From assembly GCA_002311645.1 (NCBI GenBank), contig DBYW01000006.1, positions 1 to 36,344 on the forward strand: a DNA stretch of 36,344 nucleotides. Reading direction: 5' to 3'. Source of the stretch: Bacteroidales bacterium UBA1176 (lineage in GTDB: Bacteria > Bacteroidota > Bacteroidia > Bacteroidales > WCHB1-69). The notes beneath the pieces are model-generated. The model was not told the DNA's origin. It worked only from the letters and a program-made list of their open reading frames with translations, and ran no database searches. This document shows, in pieces, positions 7,161 to 15,502 of the stretch. Made by a program: the position numbers and the translations under genes. Each line of letters starts with the position of its first letter. The stretch's first letter is position 1.

Positions 7161-8153
7161 ATGAAAAACATACTCCTCGCCATTCTACTGCTGTTGTGCG
7201 CATTTGCGGGCACGGCACAAACCGACACCCTTTTCGACGGCTCTGTAGGAAGTGCCGACTGCCAGGCCATCTGGTTTGAGGATGAAGCCATCCTCGGCTG
7301 GGCCACGGGCTGCACCATCACCCGAGGTTACACGAACATCGCCAGCCCTAACACCTACGCCAGCTACGGTGTTGAGTCCGACGGCATCGGCCCCTCTTCA
7401 CAGTCCACCACCGACGGCGTGGTCAGCTTAGGAGACGGCGGTGTGGCCATACTCACCTTCGCCATACCCATCCAGGATGGCGACGGCTACGACCTTGCTG
7501 TCTTCGAGAACTCACTAAACGATTCCTTCCTTGAAATGGCATTCGTGGAGGTCAGCTCCGACGGCGTGAACTTCTTCCGTTTTCCTGCCACCTCCCTCAC
7601 ACAAACGGAAGTGCAGATCGGCAACGGGGGTTCCGTGGACCCCCGAAAGGTTGACAACCTCGCTGGCAAGCACCGCGTAGGCTGGGGCACCCCGTTCGAC
7701 TTGGCGCAGTTAGCCAGCACCCAGGGCCTTGACATCAACAATGTCACCCATGTCCGCCTCATCGACGTCGTGGGTTGCATTGACCCGCAGTACGCCACCT
7801 ACGACCAGTACGGGCACATCATCAACGACCCCTACCCCACCCCTTGGGCCAGCAGCGGCTTCGACCTTAGCGGCGTCGCCATCATGAACGGCTGGAGACC
7901 TTCCTCCATCAATGAACACGTTGCAGGCAGCAACCTGATCAAGGTTTGGCCTAACCCCACCACGGATGTCATCACCCTTTACAATGAAGTCAGCGGCCTC
8001 AACGATGTAGCCCTGTTCGATATCTATGGCAAGACGGTGCAACGCATACATGGCGAGGGCAACGTCAGTGTAACCCTTGACCTGAGCAAACTGCCCACCG
8101 GCATCTATCTTCTCAAGGCTGACGGCCAAACCACAAAGATCGTCAAAAAATAA
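7161..8153 (+). CDS. T9SS-secreted surface protein, third gene of the cobalamin operon
   Basis: A 330-residue protein with a signal peptide (1-20, ending AGTAQ). A single beta-rich domain covers about 25-245, and a T9SS sorting domain covers 262-330 (VWPNPTTDVITL...GIYLLKADGQTTKIVKK). The central domain has a pattern known from uncharacterised cell-surface proteins: GYTNIASPNTYASYG, VSLGDGGVAILTF, then DGYDLAVFENS and VEVSSDGVNFFRF, which looks like a lectin- or discoidin-type sandwich. C34, C51 and C206 could form a disulfide. It starts 3 bp after the preceding gene and is followed by a strong terminator, so it is the last gene of the riboswitch operon. The function is unknown; a cobamide-related surface role is inferred from position. 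Confidence 0.82.
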   Translation: MKNILLAILLLLCAFAGTAQTDTLFDGSVGSADCQAIWFEDEAILGWATGCTITRGYTNIASPNTYASYGVESDGIGPSSQSTTDGVVSLGDGGVAILTFAIPIQDGDGYDLAVFENSLNDSFLEMAFVEVSSDGVNFFRFPATSLTQTEVQIGNGGSVDPRKVDNLAGKHRVGWGTPFDLAQLASTQGLDINNVTHVRLIDVVGCIDPQYATYDQYGHIINDPYPTPWASSGFDLSGVAIMNGWRPSSINEHVAGSNLIKVWPNPTTDVITLYNEVSGLNDVALFDIYGKTVQRIHGEGNVSVTLDLSKLPTGIYLLKADGQTTKIVKK

Positions 8154-8181
8154 CTTTTCCATTGTATTTCATAATTAAAGG

Positions 8182-8213
8182 AAGGAGAATGCCGCGGCAT
8201 TCTCCTTTTTTTT
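8182..8213 (+). terminator. Rho-independent terminator of the cobalamin operon
   Basis: AAGGAGAATGCCG pairs perfectly with CGGCATTCTCCTT (8182-8207) and runs into eight T residues (8206-8213). The stop codon of the last operon gene is 29 bp upstream. Confidence 0.9.
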
Positions 8214-8251
8214 ACATCAACTTAAAAGATGGAACATTTTCAAATTTAATG

Positions 8252-8259
8252 TACTTTTG
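8252..8259 (+). promoter_or_regulatory. Bacteroidota -7 promoter box for the first MATE gene
   Basis: TACTTTTG matches TAnnTTTG. It lies after the operon terminator and about 70 bp before the ATG at 8330. Confidence 0.6.
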
Positions 8260-8329
8260 CATTTCTTAAAACAGGGAAGAAAGAAGAATATATCACACTG
8301 TGAATCAACGCGATGCAAAATACACAAAA

Positions 8330-9637
8330 ATGACCACGCAGCCTGTTGGACGGCTTGTGTGGGAGATGGCCATCCCCTCGATGGTCTGCATGCTGGTCAC
8401 AGGGTTTTACAATGTGGTGGACACGTTTTTTGTGGGGAGAATCGACACGCAGTCCACTGCGGCGCTCGGTATCGTGTTTGTGTACATGACGCTCATACAA
8501 GCCATTTCGTTCTTCTTTGGGCATGGTTCCGGCAACTTCATATCCCGTGCGCTGGGAGCGCGCCAGTCGGAGCAGGCCGAGGAGATGGCCGCTTCCGGGT
8601 TCTTCATTTCCATAATGCTGACGACACTCTTGGCCGTTTCGGGGTTCATCTTCATGGATCCGTTGCTGCGCTTTTTCGGGTCCACGTCCACGATTTTGCC
8701 GGTCGCGCGTCCCTATTTCGGCTACATTCTGCTTTGCAGCCCTTTCATGTCGGGTGTTTTTGTGATGAACAACCAGATGCGCTTACAGGGAAACGCTATT
8801 CTCTCGATGATTGGGGTGCTCTCGGGCGCAATCCTGAACATCGCCTTAGATCCCATTTTCATCTTCGGGTTAGACATGGGCGTAGCGGGGGCAGGACTCG
8901 CTACCGCCATTTCGCAGTTTGTCAGCTTCTGGATCATGCTATCCATGATTGGCCGGAACGGTGGCATCCGGATCCGTCTGCGGCATTTCCATCCCGTCAT
9001 GGCGCATTACAGAGAGATTGTGGCGGGTGGACTTCCCTCGTTAGTGCGACAAAGCTTGATCAGTGTTGTATCCCTTTGTGTCAACAACCTCGCCGCGACA
9101 TACGGCGACCCTGCGGTGGCGGCATTCTCGGTCGTGAACCGTGTGATGGCCCTCGTGATGGCGGCACTGTTGGGTTTCGGGCAGGGGTTCCAGCCCGTGT
9201 GCGGTTTCAATTATGGGGCAAAGCTCTACGACCGCGTGCGCAAAGCCTTCAACTACAGTGTTTGGGTGGCCACGGCCTATTGCGTGGCCATCAGTGCGAT
9301 TGGCATCCTTTTCGCAGAAGATATCGTCCACATCTTCCGGGCGGAAGATGCGGAGGTGGTGCGTATCGGCGCGCAGGTGCTGCGGTACCAATGCTTCACA
9401 TTCTCATTAGTGGGGTTCGTCGTCATCGTGAACATGTACCTGCAAAACACACGGAAAACAGTCAGCGCGACCGTCGTGGCCATCGCGCGCCACGGGCTGT
9501 TTTACATCCCGCTGCTGTACATCGGTTCGCATTTCTTAGGGATTTACGGCATGGTCGTCGCGCAACCTATCGCCGACGTGCTTTCCATCTCCATGGCAGG
9601 CGTGTTCTGCGCCCATGCGCTACGCCAGATGCAATAA
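8330..9637 (+). CDS. MATE-family multidrug/toxin efflux transporter (MepA-like)
   Basis: A 435-residue inner-membrane antiporter with about twelve hydrophobic segments in two similar halves. Typical MATE stretches are GRLVWEMAIPSMVCMLVTGFYNVVDTFFVGR at the N-terminus, GHGSGNFISRALGA in the first half, and GFGQGFQPVCGFNYGAKLYDRVRKA at the start of the second half. MATE proteins export cationic drugs or metabolites using a Na+ or H+ gradient. The ATG at 8330 (MTTQPVGRL) was preferred over an in-frame GTG at 8300 because family members start close to this point. It is monocistronic, followed by a tRNA on the opposite strand. Confidence 0.93.
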   Translation: MTTQPVGRLVWEMAIPSMVCMLVTGFYNVVDTFFVGRIDTQSTAALGIVFVYMTLIQAISFFFGHGSGNFISRALGARQSEQAEEMAASGFFISIMLTTLLAVSGFIFMDPLLRFFGSTSTILPVARPYFGYILLCSPFMSGVFVMNNQMRLQGNAILSMIGVLSGAILNIALDPIFIFGLDMGVAGAGLATAISQFVSFWIMLSMIGRNGGIRIRLRHFHPVMAHYREIVAGGLPSLVRQSLISVVSLCVNNLAATYGDPAVAAFSVVNRVMALVMAALLGFGQGFQPVCGFNYGAKLYDRVRKAFNYSVWVATAYCVAISAIGILFAEDIVHIFRAEDAEVVRIGAQVLRYQCFTFSLVGFVVIVNMYLQNTRKTVSATVVAIARHGLFYIPLLYIGSHFLGIYGMVVAQPIADVLSISMAGVFCAHALRQMQ

Positions 9638-9671
9638 AAAAGCCCCGACGATATCGGAGCTGCTTTTCTGC
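9638..9671. terminator. Possible weak terminator between the MATE gene and tRNA-Leu
   Basis: An A-rich start, CCGA-CGATA-TCGG, and a downstream GCTTTT form a short imperfect hairpin between two convergent transcripts. The stem is short, so the call is tentative. Confidence 0.3.
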
Positions 9672-9758
9672 TGGTGCCCAGGACAAGAGTCGAACTTGCA
9701 CGGGATTATTCCCACTACCCCCTCAAAGTAGCGTGTCTACCAATTCCACCACCTGGGC
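9672..9758 (-). tRNA. tRNA-Leu (anticodon GAG)
   Basis: On the minus strand the gene starts GCCCAGG and ends CCTGGGC-A-CCA, giving a full 7-bp acceptor stem with an encoded CCA. The anticodon stem CTACT/GGTAG encloses the loop TTGAGGG, so the anticodon is GAG (reads CUY codons). There is a long variable arm (GGGAATAATCCC), as expected for a class II leucine tRNA, and a TTCGACTC T arm. Length is 87 nt. Confidence 0.95.
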
Positions 9759-9772
9759 TTGTTTTGCGGCGG

Positions 9773-9780
9773 CAAAAATA
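9773..9780 (-). promoter_or_regulatory. Bacteroidota -7 promoter box for tRNA-Leu
   Basis: The minus strand reads TATTTTTG, a TAnnTTTG match ending 15 bp before the tRNA 5' end. Confidence 0.6.
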
Positions 9781-9838
9781 CACTTTTTTCAATATCGCGC
9801 AAGTATCATGAAAATTTTTTTTATTCGAAAATTTTTCG

Positions 9839-9846
9839 TATCTTTG
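9839..9846 (+). promoter_or_regulatory. Bacteroidota -7 promoter box for the GT5-DUF4270-MATE-hflX run
   Basis: TATCTTTG matches TAnnTTTG, 20 bp before the ATG at 9866. Tight spacing of the next four genes suggests that it drives all of them. Confidence 0.6.
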
Positions 9847-9865
9847 CACACGCAAAATATCGTCT

Positions 9866-10684
9866 ATGGCAAAGAAAAAAGTTTTATTCATCACCCCAGA
9901 GATATATCCTTATTTTCCAGAGGGTTACATTTCCAACATCTGCCGATACCTCCCGCAAGGCATCCAAGAGCGCGAAAACGAAATCCGCACTTTTATGCCA
10001 AAATTCGGCTGCGTGAACGAACATCGTCACATGTTGCATGAAGTCATCCGCCTCTCCGGACAGAATATTATCATTGAGGACACCGACCACCCACTCATCA
10101 TCAAGGTGGCCTCTCTCCAGAATGTGCGCATGCAGATTTATTTCATCGACAGCGAGGACTATTTCAAGAGGAAAACACCCTATTATGATGCGGAAGGGAA
10201 CTTCTATCCAGACAACGACTCCCGGGCCATTTTCTATGCCAAGGGTGTGATGGAAACCGTCCGCAAGCTGGGTTGGGAGCCTGACATCATTCATTGCCAT
10301 GGATGGATTTCCGCCCTCGTGCCCATGTTCATCAAGACCGTCTACAAAGACGACCCCCTGCTTCAGGGCTGCAAAGTCGTCTTCACCATCTTCCCCGACT
10401 CCTTCCCCGAAAAATTCTCGACCAGCTTTGGCAAAAAACTCCGCCAAACCAACATCCCGCGCGAGTGTCTCCGCCATTTCCGCAACCCCGGCTACGACCA
10501 GATCATCCAAACCGCCGTTGACTTCTCCGACGCCATCTCCATCACGACCAACATCAAAAAGCGCCTCCTCACCTACGTGGAACAGTCCGGCAAGCCCGTC
10601 CTGCAACATCCCGAAGATGATAATTACGTGGATCTCTACGATGAATTCTACGACCAAATCCTCTCCGACCGAGACAACGCATAA
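9866..10684 (+). CDS. Glycogen/starch synthase N-terminal (GT5) domain protein, catalytically doubtful
   Basis: A 272-residue protein matching only the N-terminal Rossmann half of GT5 glycogen synthases. It opens KKVLFITPEIYPYFPEGYIS and has DIIHCHGWISAL, equivalent to the HAHDWH segment of GlgA, and KVVFTIFPDSF, equivalent to the VFTIHN strand. Full-length GlgA is about 480 residues; the whole C-terminal nucleotide-binding half is absent. The ADP-glucose-binding KTGGL motif is replaced by FPEGYI. Stand-alone proteins of this kind are, from memory, usual in Bacteroidales next to a DUF4270 gene, as here (3 bp gap). Glycogen synthesis by this protein alone is therefore unlikely, and its real role is unknown. 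Confidence 0.82.
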   Translation: MAKKKVLFITPEIYPYFPEGYISNICRYLPQGIQERENEIRTFMPKFGCVNEHRHMLHEVIRLSGQNIIIEDTDHPLIIKVASLQNVRMQIYFIDSEDYFKRKTPYYDAEGNFYPDNDSRAIFYAKGVMETVRKLGWEPDIIHCHGWISALVPMFIKTVYKDDPLLQGCKVVFTIFPDSFPEKFSTSFGKKLRQTNIPRECLRHFRNPGYDQIIQTAVDFSDAISITTNIKKRLLTYVEQSGKPVLQHPEDDNYVDLYDEFYDQILSDRDNA

Positions 10685-10687
10685 ACT

Positions 10688-12001
10688 ATGAAAAGACATT
10701 GGCTCATAGGCATCCTCGCCATATTGATGTCCCTCCTTGCAGCCTGCACCAATGAGACTTCCTCTATCGGCATAGGTCTCATCGATCCCCTCGGCACTGA
10801 TTTCACCGACACTGTCACAGTGTCCGCGTATTCCTTCTTGGAGGATACCATTAACACGACCAACACCTCCGCAAACCTTGTAGGCGACATACACGACCCC
10901 ATATTCGGAAACGTCACGGCCTCCACATACGCCCAGTTCAGCCTTTCAGGCTCTGCTGTGAATTTCGGGGCAAGCCCTGTGATCGACTCCGTCGTGCTCA
11001 CCCTCCAGCTGGCGTCCTACTACGGGGACACCTCTTCCGCCGTCGGCATCCGGGTGTACCAGCTTTCCGAACCACTCGATGCAAACACCAATTACTACAA
11101 TAACAGCACCGTGGCACACGATGCCACACCGCTGAACTATTCTCTCACCGGCTACTCCATCCAACCCAGCACCCACGTGATCGTCGACACCGGCGACTAT
11201 AGCCCGCATCTCCGCATCCGCCTGTCCCAGGAGTTCGGCCAATATCTGCTCAACAACCAAGATCAGATGACCAGTAATTCCACTTTCAAGAATTTCTTCA
11301 AAGGATTGTGCATTACAGCGGAAAACCATACCGGTTCCAACGGCTACATCCTGCTCACCAACATGACCAGTTCTCTGACCGGCATCATACTTTACTACCA
11401 CAACGAAAACAGCGGCACCACCAAGTACACCTTCTCGTGTGCCTCTGACTGTCGCAGGTTCACCAACTACAACCACGACTACAACGCCTCGTCCGACCAG
11501 AGCTTCATCCAGGAAGTGCTGCAGGGCGACCGTACCATTGGCAACACCAAACTCTTCGTGCAAGCCACTGGCGGCGTGAAGACTCACATATCTTTCCCAT
11601 ACCTGAAAGACGCTTTCAAGTCAATCGGCAATCGCGTAGTCATCAACCGCGCCGAGCTGGTCATCACCGACATCGACCCCCACGAGATATATCTCGTTCA
11701 CCCTGCCAATCTAACATTGCAAGGCATTTTGGCAAACGGAAGCTTCACATACCTGCCCGATGATGAATACTACACCTCTTCATCCTACTTTGGAGGGACC
11801 TACGATGCAACCCGTCACGAATATCGTTTCCGTATAACCCGATATGTACAAGAGCTTGTTCAGGGCACCGGCTCCTTGACGGAATCCGTCAACTTGGTGG
11901 TTCGCGGCGCCTCCGTACGTGCAAACCGTCTTGTATTCGGGGGCACCGGCCTCGACAACGACCAACGACTGCGGCTCGAATTATCCTACACCACCTACTA
12001 A
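10688..12001 (+). CDS. DUF4270 family lipoprotein
   Basis: A 437-residue predicted lipoprotein. The signal peptide ends LLAAC (lipid cysteine 20). It has the DUF4270 opening NETSSIGIGLIDPLGTDFTDTVTV, then a long beta-rich body with IDSVVLTLQLASYYGD and a late VVINRAELVITDIDP strand pair. It should be exported to the periplasm or cell surface. DUF4270 has no established function that I can state. It is sandwiched between the GT5-domain gene (3 bp upstream) and a MATE gene whose ATG overlaps its stop (TAATG), so the three are probably translated from one mRNA. Confidence 0.88.
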   Translation: MKRHWLIGILAILMSLLAACTNETSSIGIGLIDPLGTDFTDTVTVSAYSFLEDTINTTNTSANLVGDIHDPIFGNVTASTYAQFSLSGSAVNFGASPVIDSVVLTLQLASYYGDTSSAVGIRVYQLSEPLDANTNYYNNSTVAHDATPLNYSLTGYSIQPSTHVIVDTGDYSPHLRIRLSQEFGQYLLNNQDQMTSNSTFKNFFKGLCITAENHTGSNGYILLTNMTSSLTGIILYYHNENSGTTKYTFSCASDCRRFTNYNHDYNASSDQSFIQEVLQGDRTIGNTKLFVQATGGVKTHISFPYLKDAFKSIGNRVVINRAELVITDIDPHEIYLVHPANLTLQGILANGSFTYLPDDEYYTSSSYFGGTYDATRHEYRFRITRYVQELVQGTGSLTESVNLVVRGASVRANRLVFGGTGLDNDQRLRLELSYTTY

Positions 12002-13347
12002 TGGCACAACCGCTTTCCGTCTCCAACAAGGAGATATGGCAAATCACCTACCCCATTATTTTCGGAAATCTGGCGCAAACCCTCATTGTGCTGGTGAACA
12101 CCATCTTCCTCGGCCATGTCGGCAAAGTGGAATTGGGTGCCGCCATGATGGCTGGGCTCTATTATCTGGTTTTCACCACCATTCTCCAAGGTTTCACCAT
12201 AGGCATCCAAATCCTGGTGGCCCGCCGCCTGGGCGAGGGTGAATTGAAGCGCATTGGCCCCATCTTTGAACACGGGCTCTTCTTCTCGCTCTTTTTAGGT
12301 GCCGTCATGCTCGCTTTGATGCACTTCGGCACGCGCGGCATCCTCGGCGGCATCGTCCATTCGCCCAACATCTACACTGCAGCCCTGCAATTCATTGACT
12401 TCCGCCAATGGGGCATCCTCTTCGTGAGCATGAATTTCATGTTCCGCTCGCTATACATCGGACTATCCAACACAAAAATCATCACCTACACCACCGTGGC
12501 CATGGCTGTTGTCAACATTTTCTTCGACTACAGCCTGATCTTCGGTCACTTTGGATTTCCCGAGATGGGCGTTGCCGGTGCCGGACTCTCCTCTGTGATC
12601 GCGGAAGCCACTGCCTGCATCGTCTTTTTCCTGCACACGTTCCTGAAATTACCCTATAAAAAATACGGCCTCTTTTCCTTCCAAGCCCTTGAATGGCCTT
12701 TGTTAGGAAATGTCCTGCGTATTTCGTTGCCGACAATGTTCCAACGATTCATCTCCTTCGGATCCTGGTTTCTCTTTTTCGCCATGATCGAGCATCTCGG
12801 CGAAGAGCCCATGGCCATCTCCGGCATAGTGCGCAGCATCTTCATGCTCAGCACGTTGAGCGCATTTGCATACGGTGCTTGCGCCAACACCGTGTCCAGC
12901 CGTCTTATCGGGGCGGGACTGATCAATGAAGTGGTTCCCACCCTACGGCAAATACTCAAAATCTCCTTGCTCACACTGCTGCCCATCCTGTTACTGCTCG
13001 TTATTTTCCCGAAGCAGGTCGCAACTTTCTACACGGATGACATCGCGATGGCCGCCCGCTCGGTGCCGGCCCTCTATGTCGTTTATATCTCATCCATCCT
13101 GATAGCGATAAGCATGGTTTACTTCGAGTTTGTGTCGGGCACGGGCAACACCCATATCGCCCTTTACATCGAAACAGGCGCGCTTGTCTTCTACATCATA
13201 TATGTTTATCTCGCGACGGAAGTGTTTCATCTCGCCATCCATTGGGTGTGGACCGCCGACTGGATATACACTTCGCTGCGGTTCCTTGGATCGATCATCT
13301 TCCTCAAATTCTACCCTTGGAAGACGCAAAAGCATTTTAATAAATAA
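12001..13347 (+). CDS. MATE-family efflux transporter (NorM/DinF-like)
   Basis: A 448-residue inner-membrane transporter of the same superfamily as the gene at 8330 but clearly divergent from it. Landmarks are KEIWQITYPIIFGNLAQTLIVLVNTIFLGHVGKVELGAA, then IQILVARRLGEGELKRIG in the first half and YGACANTVSSRLIGAGL in the second. About twelve hydrophobic segments are visible. Its ATG shares one base with the DUF4270 stop, which indicates coupled translation. The substrate is unknown. hflX follows after 26 bp. Confidence 0.92.
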   Translation: MAQPLSVSNKEIWQITYPIIFGNLAQTLIVLVNTIFLGHVGKVELGAAMMAGLYYLVFTTILQGFTIGIQILVARRLGEGELKRIGPIFEHGLFFSLFLGAVMLALMHFGTRGILGGIVHSPNIYTAALQFIDFRQWGILFVSMNFMFRSLYIGLSNTKIITYTTVAMAVVNIFFDYSLIFGHFGFPEMGVAGAGLSSVIAEATACIVFFLHTFLKLPYKKYGLFSFQALEWPLLGNVLRISLPTMFQRFISFGSWFLFFAMIEHLGEEPMAISGIVRSIFMLSTLSAFAYGACANTVSSRLIGAGLINEVVPTLRQILKISLLTLLPILLLLVIFPKQVATFYTDDIAMAARSVPALYVVYISSILIAISMVYFEFVSGTGNTHIALYIETGALVFYIIYVYLATEVFHLAIHWVWTADWIYTSLRFLGSIIFLKFYPWKTQKHFNK

Positions 13348-13373
13348 CCAAACCTCAGGCATTAAGCATTCTC

Positions 13374-14561
13374 ATGAAAAAAATCTCCGAAGTGTCTGCC
13401 GAACGAGCCGTTTTGATGGCTGTTTCCACTCCTTCCGTTACAGAGGAGAAGACACGCGAATACCTTGACGAGTTGGCTTTCCTTGTGGACACCGCCGGCG
13501 GGGTTGCGCTCAAGCAGTTCACGCAAAACCTCCCATACCCTGACCCTCGCACCTATATGGGCTCCGGCAAAATCAAAGATGTCGCCGACTATATCCATGA
13601 AGAGGGCATCGACCTCCTCGTGGTGGACGACGAGCTGACACCCGCGCAACAACGCAACATCGAGAAAATCGTGAACTGCAAGGTCATGGACCGCACGCAC
13701 CTCATCCTCGACATCTTCGCCAAGCGTGCCCAGACCGCCCACGCCAAGGTGCAGGTGGAATTAGCGCAGTATAAATACCTCCTGCCACGCTTGACCGGCA
13801 TGTGGACGCACCTCGAGAAACAGCGCGGCGGCATCGGAATGCGCGGCCCCGGTGAGAAGGAAATCGAGACCGACCGACGCATTATCCGACAGCGCATCTC
13901 CCTGCTCGAAAACCGTCTCAAGGAGATCGACCGACAAAAAAAGACCCAACGCGGGCACCGCGACCAATATGTGCGCGTCGCCCTCGTGGGCTACACCAAC
14001 GTGGGCAAGTCCACCATCATGAACATGCTCTCCAACTCGGAAGTGCTGGCCGAGAACAAACTCTTCGCCACCCTCGACACCACCGTGCGCAAAGTCGTGT
14101 TCGGCAACCTGCCCTTCCTGCTCTCCGACACGGTGGGATTCATCCGTAAACTGCCACATGGCCTCGTCGAATCTTTCAAGTCCACCCTTGACGAGATTCG
14201 CGAAACCGACTTGTTGCTCCACGTTGTGGACATCAGTCACCCCGACTTCGAAGAACAAATTGCTGTCGTCAACCAGACTCTCTCCGAAATCGATGCAGGA
14301 GGAAAGCCCATGATTATCATTTTCAACAAGATAGACCAATACACCTGGGTTGAAAAAGCCGAAGACGATTTAACCCCCAAATCAAAGGAGAACATCACTT
14401 TGGAGGAATTGAAAGCCACTTGGATGGCTAAAACCGCACATAAGACCTTCTTCATCTCTGCCAAGACAAAAGAGAATGTCCCTGAGATGAAAGATATGCT
14501 GTATGAGGAAATCAAGAAGCTTCACATCCAGATTTACCCGTACAACAACTTTCTATATTAG
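13374..14561 (+). CDS. hflX: GTPase HflX (ribosome-associated)
   Basis: A 395-residue HflX, a GTPase that binds the 50S subunit and splits stalled ribosomes after stress. The HflX N-terminal domain is clear (YMGSGKIKDVADYI, then DRTHLILDIFAKRAQTAHAK, and the glycine-rich GGIGMRGPGEKEIETDRR). It is followed by a helical linker and the G domain: G1 GYTNVGKST at 206-214, G3 DTVGFI, G4 NKID. Length is near the family norm. It is the last gene of the run starting at 9866. The following 62 bp before the convergent lipoprotein gene contain no convincing terminator. Confidence 0.95.
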   Translation: MKKISEVSAERAVLMAVSTPSVTEEKTREYLDELAFLVDTAGGVALKQFTQNLPYPDPRTYMGSGKIKDVADYIHEEGIDLLVVDDELTPAQQRNIEKIVNCKVMDRTHLILDIFAKRAQTAHAKVQVELAQYKYLLPRLTGMWTHLEKQRGGIGMRGPGEKEIETDRRIIRQRISLLENRLKEIDRQKKTQRGHRDQYVRVALVGYTNVGKSTIMNMLSNSEVLAENKLFATLDTTVRKVVFGNLPFLLSDTVGFIRKLPHGLVESFKSTLDEIRETDLLLHVVDISHPDFEEQIAVVNQTLSEIDAGGKPMIIIFNKIDQYTWVEKAEDDLTPKSKENITLEELKATWMAKTAHKTFFISAKTKENVPEMKDMLYEEIKKLHIQIYPYNNFLY

Positions 14562-14623
14562 ACGAAAGACAAAGGTCTACCAGAAATCTCGCATCTACTG
14601 CTATGGGTCAGCCTCCTATAGCA

Positions 14624-15475
14624 TCACTCTGCATGAAATTCTTCAATCACGCCGGAATAGGGCAAGTGCATACCCGCCACGACTAATTTATGATCCTGAA
14701 TGTAATCATAGACCTCCTTGCGGGTCTTGGCGGCCAATTGCGGTTCCTGGTCATAGACGGGACAATACTCGGGATGTGTCTGTTGCAGAGCCAAGGCATG
14801 AATGAGGTCGCCAATGATCAACAGGTTCCCGATCTTGTACATCGTGTGTCCCGGAGTATGTCCGGGGGCAAGGATAGCATCAACGCCCTCAATAATGTTG
14901 GGCGCGCACTTGAACGGGTGCACGTGTCCCTCGTAGGCATCGAGAAAACGCTGTACGCGACCGTCCCGTTTCCAGGCGGCTTGTTCCTCTTTTGAGAAAT
15001 AGACCTCCGCATTGGGGAAGGTCACCTCACTGCCCGTCAGCATGCCACCGATATGGTCACCGTGAAAATGGGTCAACATCACCGTGCGGATTTCCTCGGG
15101 TTTGATGTTGAGCATCGTCAACTTGTCGAGCATCGCGCCGCCCTGGTCGAGGCCAAGACCTGCGTCGAAAAGGATATATTCGTCGCCACGCTTGACGAGG
15201 AATGCGTTGATGGCGGATTCGGCCTCGCCCGTAGGCACCAGTTTCTTCACGACCTGAGGATCCGCCTTGGGGAAGAGATCCATAGACATGCCACGCTGCA
15301 TATCCTGCAACGTCCACAGTTCAAAACCGTCGAATTGGTAGTGGTACACCCCTGCGACTATTGTTGTATCCTTAACCTCTTGGGGTTTGGATACTGTTTT
15401 ATGGTCTTTTTGTTCCTGACGGCAGCAAATCATCAACACTGCGGCCAGCAGAATAAACGGAATAATTTTCTTCAT
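14624..15475 (-). CDS. Metallo-beta-lactamase-fold hydrolase, predicted lipoprotein
   Basis: A 283-residue MBL-fold hydrolase. The signal peptide ends in a lipobox-like LMICC (cysteines 17-18), so it is probably a periplasmic or outer-membrane lipoprotein. The metal site is intact: THFHGDHIGG gives H136, H138, D140 and H141, with later ligands at GHTPGHT and GDLIHA. The overall layout resembles the AHL-lactonase-like subgroup, but the substrate cannot be assigned. The start lies 27 bp after the xseA stop, so it is probably co-transcribed with xseA. It converges on hflX. Confidence 0.88.
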   Translation of the reverse strand: MKKIIPFILLAAVLMICCRQEQKDHKTVSKPQEVKDTTIVAGVYHYQFDGFELWTLQDMQRGMSMDLFPKADPQVVKKLVPTGEAESAINAFLVKRGDEYILFDAGLGLDQGGAMLDKLTMLNIKPEEIRTVMLTHFHGDHIGGMLTGSEVTFPNAEVYFSKEEQAAWKRDGRVQRFLDAYEGHVHPFKCAPNIIEGVDAILAPGHTPGHTMYKIGNLLIIGDLIHALALQQTHPEYCPVYDQEPQLAAKTRKEVYDYIQDHKLVVAGMHLPYSGVIEEFHAE

Positions 15476-15502
15476 TTTTGTATCTTGGATTTTGAATTAT
15501 AA

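Noticed and set aside
8257..10041. A 594-codon plus-strand open frame across the first MATE gene and the tRNA.
   Set aside because: It overlaps MATE in another frame, crosses a tRNA and a promoter, and has a Cys/His/Arg-rich composition without a domain.
9866..10684. Annotating the GT5-like gene as glycogen synthase glgA.
   Set aside because: The second nucleotide-binding domain and the KTGGL motif are absent.
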